Shown one piece after another: positions 6,898 through 9,407 of a DNA stretch of 9,407 bases (the stretch's first letter is position 1; every line of letters begins with the position of its first letter). The stretch covers positions 1 to 9,407 of the forward strand of contig JBAXSZ010000054.1 of the NCBI GenBank assembly GCA_037130455.1, read 5' to 3'. The stretch is from CAIMZW01 sp037130455. GTDB taxonomy: Bacteria > Actinomycetota > Actinomycetes > Nanopelagicales > Nanopelagicaceae. The notes beneath the pieces were generated by a model that was given only the letters and a program-made list of their open reading frames with translations, was not told where the DNA came from and ran no database searches. The position numbers and the translations under genes were made by a program.

Positions 6898-8323
6898 GTA
6901 AATTCGACATCCACACTTCTACTTCATCAGGATGGCTGGGAAGACTGCTACTTAATACTCTGCAACCAGTTTCTGTCACTACGACATCATCTTCGATGCG
7001 AACACCAATACCTCGGTACTCGATAGGGAAAAGTTCATCATCTGGGTGGATATAAATTCCAGGTTCAACCGTGAGAACCATTCCAGGTTTCAAAATCGCC
7101 TTCGGATACTGATCCTCGCGAGCATGGGCGCAATCGTGTACATCCATTCCCAACATATGGCCCGTTCCATGAACGGTCCATCGTCGGTGGAGTCCAGCAT
7201 CTGGCTTCAACGATTCCTCGGCTGATATTGGCAAAACACCAAGTTCAGCTAATCCTTCCGCCAACACTTTTTGTGCAGCGTTATGAAAATCTCGAAAACT
7301 TGCACCAGGTTTTACCGCTGCTATTCCAGCACGCTGAGCTTCGTAAACCAATTTATAAATTGTTCGTTGCGCAGTCGAAAACTTTCCATTGACCGGAAGA
7401 GTTCTGGTGATATCTGCAGTGTAAAAAGATTCAACTTCAATACCAGCATCGATCAGAATCAAATCACCCGGCAATACATCGCCATCATTTTTAATCCAAT
7501 GCAAAATGCAAGCATGTGAACCGGCGGCAGCAATCGTGTCGTATCCAATGTCATTACCTTCAAAACGGGCGCGACCAAAGAAAGCACCTTCGATTATGCG
7601 TTCGCCTTTAGGCACTTGAATTGCAGCTGGCAGAACCCTGACCATATCCGCAAAGCCTCGATTAGTGGCATCCACAGCTTTCTGCATTTCGGCAATTTCG
7701 AAATTATCCTTTATTAAGCGCATTTCTGAGACTGTAGTTAAGAATTCTGCTTCTTTCTTCTTTCTTTTCTCAATCAGCTTATCCAAGGATCGATCTTCAC
7801 CACGAATGATTAACGCTTCTTTTTCGTCGGAAAGAAATTCAGAAACTGAATTAATATGCCGCACCGGGATGCCGTACCTAAGCTCAGTCTCTTCAACCGT
7901 CATTCGACGTCCAACCCAGAATTCTCCATGTTTAACATCGCGATAAAAATCGTCGGTATCGCGTGCAGATCGTGGGTGAACAAAAAGCAGCGCCTCGTGA
8001 CCAGCGTCGTTGGGTTCCAAGATAAGAACTGAATCTGGTAGCGCATCACTTCCAGTTATGCCGGTGAAGTATGCAAAAGCAGTATGTGGTCTAAACCGGT
8101 AGTCAGTGTCATTGCTTCTAACTTTTGCACTGCCAGCAGGCAAGATCAGACGAATTCCAGGATATTTCTCCGACAAAACCTTTCGACGTGTTTCGCAGAA
8201 AGGAATTACCGATGATGGTGTAATTCCCTCGAGAGGTGAAGGTGCCCAACCTGTTTTCATGAACTCGGCAATCAGTTGCGGAGTTGGAAGGTCGTGGGTT
8301 CGGGTGCCAGATTTTTCATTCAT
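6887..8323 (-). CDS. pepP: Xaa-Pro aminopeptidase (aminopeptidase P family)
   Basis: The protein has 478 residues, the usual length for actinobacterial aminopeptidase P. It removes the N-terminal residue from cytoplasmic peptides whose second residue is proline, using two metal ions (usually manganese). The N-terminal creatinase-like domain covers about 40-190 and the pita-bread catalytic domain about 205-465. Metal ligands are all present: D292 (IDAGIE), D304 (TADITRT), H389 in HGTGHMLGMDVHD, E420 in TVEPGIYI, and E444 in VRIEDD. H385 is the second conserved histidine. The spacing from D292 to D304 is 12, one more than in E. coli PepP. There is no signal peptide. It converges with crcB2 and lies 64 bases downstream of the LuxR-type gene on the same strand, with its own possible promoter at 8349-8354. 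Ribosome binding is weak (AAGG about 12 bases before the ATG). Confidence 0.95.
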   Translation of the reverse strand: MNEKSGTRTHDLPTPQLIAEFMKTGWAPSPLEGITPSSVIPFCETRRKVLSEKYPGIRLILPAGSAKVRSNDTDYRFRPHTAFAYFTGITGSDALPDSVLILEPNDAGHEALLFVHPRSARDTDDFYRDVKHGEFWVGRRMTVEETELRYGIPVRHINSVSEFLSDEKEALIIRGEDRSLDKLIEKRKKKEAEFLTTVSEMRLIKDNFEIAEMQKAVDATNRGFADMVRVLPAAIQVPKGERIIEGAFFGRARFEGNDIGYDTIAAAGSHACILHWIKNDGDVLPGDLILIDAGIEVESFYTADITRTLPVNGKFSTAQRTIYKLVYEAQRAGIAAVKPGASFRDFHNAAQKVLAEGLAELGVLPISAEESLKPDAGLHRRWTVHGTGHMLGMDVHDCAHAREDQYPKAILKPGMVLTVEPGIYIHPDDELFPIEYRGIGVRIEDDVVVTETGCRVLSSSLPSHPDEVEVWMSNLLRG

Positions 8324-8348
8324 GTCTGCAGGTTACCTTGAGGATGTA

Positions 8349-8354
8349 TTTATA
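8349..8354 (-). promoter_or_regulatory. Possible -10 element for pepP
   Basis: TATAAA on the - strand lies 25 bases before the pepP ATG, which would give a leader of roughly 18 bases. No good -35 hexamer is visible at 16-18 bases upstream, so transcription may also run through from the regulator gene. Confidence 0.35.
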
Positions 8355-8387
8355 GGCGAGCAAAAAAAGATCTTTAGTGGAGTAACT

Positions 8388-9125
8388 TTAAGAAAATTCG
8401 TCTGGGTTATTGATCCACCTGTTGCGCGCCTCAACCCGGCCAGAAACTCCAAGGATTTCGTAAATTTGGATTGTCTCTTGGCGGATAGTGGATTCGCTAA
8501 AACCCAACAAGTTAGCAATTTGCGAGTTTGTTTTGTTTTGGGAGATGAGATTGAGAACTTGTTTCTTCCGTGGTCCTAAAGTTCGGCTCTTCGAAACATC
8601 TGGCACTCCGCTCCTTGGCGCACTAATTGCATAATTAGGATTTCGATAAAGAACAAAGGAGACCAACTTTGCAACTGTAAGTAAGTAAGCCTCAAGTTGT
8701 GGTTCAGGTGCAATTTCACGACTCGAAAAGAAACCAATAGTTCCAACTGGAGAGGTAAATTTCACGAGCGGCACTGAAATGAAAGTTTTAGCTTCGTCTA
8801 AATGGGGAAAACTTTCCCAGTTGGGATAATTCTTTTTCCAACTATTTATTCCAGTCAGCCAGACAACTTTATTTTGCTTAACCGAATCAGTAATGGGAAA
8901 TTTTGAGGAGAGCGGCAATTCTGTCCAGTCGGCTAATTCTGGATCGCTAATTCCAAATGAAGAAACTTTCTTAAGGGTTGCCGATGCGGTGACCTCATGA
9001 AAAACCACGGAGACGACATCTAGGCGAGAGAGCGTCTTTATTGTTAACAACCGGGAGATTGTGAACGGGGAAGTTTCGGGGTCGGAGAGATCGGTGATGA
9101 GCTCATTGATCTGTTGAACGAACAT
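8388..9125 (-). CDS. LuxR-type transcriptional regulator with GAF-like sensor domain
   Basis: The protein has 245 residues. The C-terminal part (about 183-238) is a LuxR/NarL-type helix-turn-helix: LGPRKKQVLNLI, then NSQIANLLGFSESTIRQETIQIYEILGVSGRVEA. It has the usual conserved spacing but begins LGPRKKQVL where typical family members read LTPREREVL. The N-terminal part (about 20-160) looks like a GAF domain, with strand-rich segments such as FISVPLVKF and VGTIGFFSS before a terminal helix. There is no receiver domain with a phosphorylatable aspartate pattern, so it probably binds a small ligand or senses a cell state directly; the ligand is unknown. The ATG is preceded by GGGAGGG three bases away (strong but close). 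It diverges from the gene beginning at 9386 across a repeat-bearing region, the classic layout of a local regulator and its target, and may also control itself. Confidence 0.82.
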   Translation of the reverse strand: MFVQQINELITDLSDPETSPFTISRLLTIKTLSRLDVVSVVFHEVTASATLKKVSSFGISDPELADWTELPLSSKFPITDSVKQNKVVWLTGINSWKKNYPNWESFPHLDEAKTFISVPLVKFTSPVGTIGFFSSREIAPEPQLEAYLLTVAKLVSFVLYRNPNYAISAPRSGVPDVSKSRTLGPRKKQVLNLISQNKTNSQIANLLGFSESTIRQETIQIYEILGVSGRVEARNRWINNPDEFS

Positions 9126-9243
9126 AACCCTCCCGCCCTAGTCTTCTTCTCAATTGACCGATTAGACTCGGACAAAGTGGACTTGCCCGCTGGTATTTCT
9201 CCACCGTGGGCTCAGTTTTCCCAAATTCATTGGAATTACTCAC

Positions 9244-9272
9244 CAAATACTAGCAAATGTTTAACCAGTCAA
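9244..9272 (-). promoter_or_regulatory. Possible promoter of the LuxR-type gene
   Basis: On the - strand TTGACT (9272-9267) matches five of six -35 bases. After a 17-base spacer comes TATTTG (9249-9244), a weak -10 matching only three of six. It would give a leader of about 110 bases and lies within the operator-like repeats. Confidence 0.3.
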
Positions 9273-9291
9273 TAAAAACATTTGACCGGTC
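9254..9291. repeat. Operator-like repeats in the divergent intergenic region
   Basis: Two overlapping patterns occur. CAAATGTTT (9254-9262) and AAACATTTG (9276-9284) form a perfect nine-base inverted repeat with a 13-base spacer. TTTAACCAGTC (9260-9270) and TTTGACCGGTC (9281-9291) form a direct repeat (TTTRACCRGTC) with a 21-base period, two helical turns. The second copy includes the palindrome GACCGGTC. A weaker third copy, ATTGACCGATT, lies at 9153-9163. The location between divergent genes, one a regulator, suggests protein binding sites. The rest of 9126-9385 shows no other clear element. Confidence 0.5.
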
Positions 9292-9385
9292 TTTTCGCGA
9301 CTTCATTGGGCCAGAGACGGCAGTATTCGCCACATAACTGCATGCAATGGCTTCATGCACGTTTATCTCGAAGGAATGGGGAAAG

Positions 9386-9407
9386 ATGACTACAGAAAAA
9401 CGCAGTC
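9386..9407 (+). CDS. Start of a gene cut by the right edge, product unknown
   Basis: ATG at 9386 opens a frame reading MTTEKRS to the window end. AAGGA at 9371-9375 stands ten bases upstream and a GGGGAAAG purine run directly precedes it. An alternative ATG at 9376 (MGKDDYRKTQ) directly abuts AAGGA, so it is less likely. Seven residues are too few to name a product. Confidence 0.5.

Noticed and set aside
8281..8323. tRNA T-arm-like stretch (GTGGGTTCGGGTGCC) at the 5' end of pepP
   Set aside because: Only a loose T-arm resemblance: the second strand does not pair properly, no acceptor, D or anticodon arms accompany it, and it lies in coding sequence continuous with PepP.
8340..8387. Terminator between the regulator gene and pepP (AAAGATCTTT plus T-run on the - strand)
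   Set aside because: The palindrome can form at most three A-T pairs around a four-base loop, so it is not a stable hairpin; read-through into pepP is possible.
8106..8579. 157-codon + strand frame across the pepP/regulator junction
   Set aside because: It is antisense to two well-supported genes, has low-complexity composition and matches no family I recognise.
1..9407. CRISPR array, insertion sequence or duplicated tRNA end (att site)
   Set aside because: No regularly spaced repeats, transposase motifs or second copy of the tRNA 3' end were found on reading both strands.

Overview
The window looks like chromosomal DNA from a streamlined, moderately low-GC actinobacterium, possibly of the freshwater/marine Nanopelagicales (acI) type. 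This assignment is inference. It rests on a three-gene succinate dehydrogenase cluster resembling the actinobacterial Sdh1 (type F) class, an actinobacterial-style aminopeptidase P, tight gene packing, and base composition of about 50% GC or a little more in sampled blocks of the core genes. No gene in the window fixes the species.

Region by region. Positions 1-54 hold the 3' part of a tRNA-Ser(UGA) gene that runs off the left edge. Next come two AT-rich glycosyltransferase genes on the + strand (about 208-2117), a GT25-like enzyme and a GT4-type enzyme. They resemble the variable surface-polysaccharide cargo often found beside tRNA genes. After a 231-bp gap comes the sdhC-sdhA-sdhB operon (2349-5809, + strand). 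It is followed almost without gaps by a small holin-like membrane protein (PF04020 type, 5813-6166) and a tandem pair of CrcB/Fluc fluoride-channel genes (about 6170-6875). On the - strand lie pepP (6887-8323), which converges on crcB2 across a compact terminator, and upstream of it a GAF-LuxR type regulator (8388-9125). The regulator diverges across a 260-bp intergenic region from a gene whose first codons start at 9386 and run off the right edge.

How the genes work together. SdhA and SdhB form the soluble flavin/iron-sulfur part of complex II, which oxidises succinate. SdhC is a five-helix membrane anchor with a Cys-His-x-Cys-x-His motif and no partner SdhD, as expected for type F enzymes that carry a membrane-embedded Rieske-type cluster. 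The two CrcB proteins probably form a heterodimeric fluoride exporter. The regulator gene sits beside a repeat-rich divergent promoter region that looks like an operator.

The points most worth a second look are three. The 5' end of crcB1 lacks a usable start unless one base is restored. A 21-bp-phased direct repeat embedded in an inverted repeat lies in the divergent intergenic region. The glycosyltransferase pair differs in base composition from its neighbours and sits directly downstream of a tRNA. No wholly new defence or mobile system is visible in the window.
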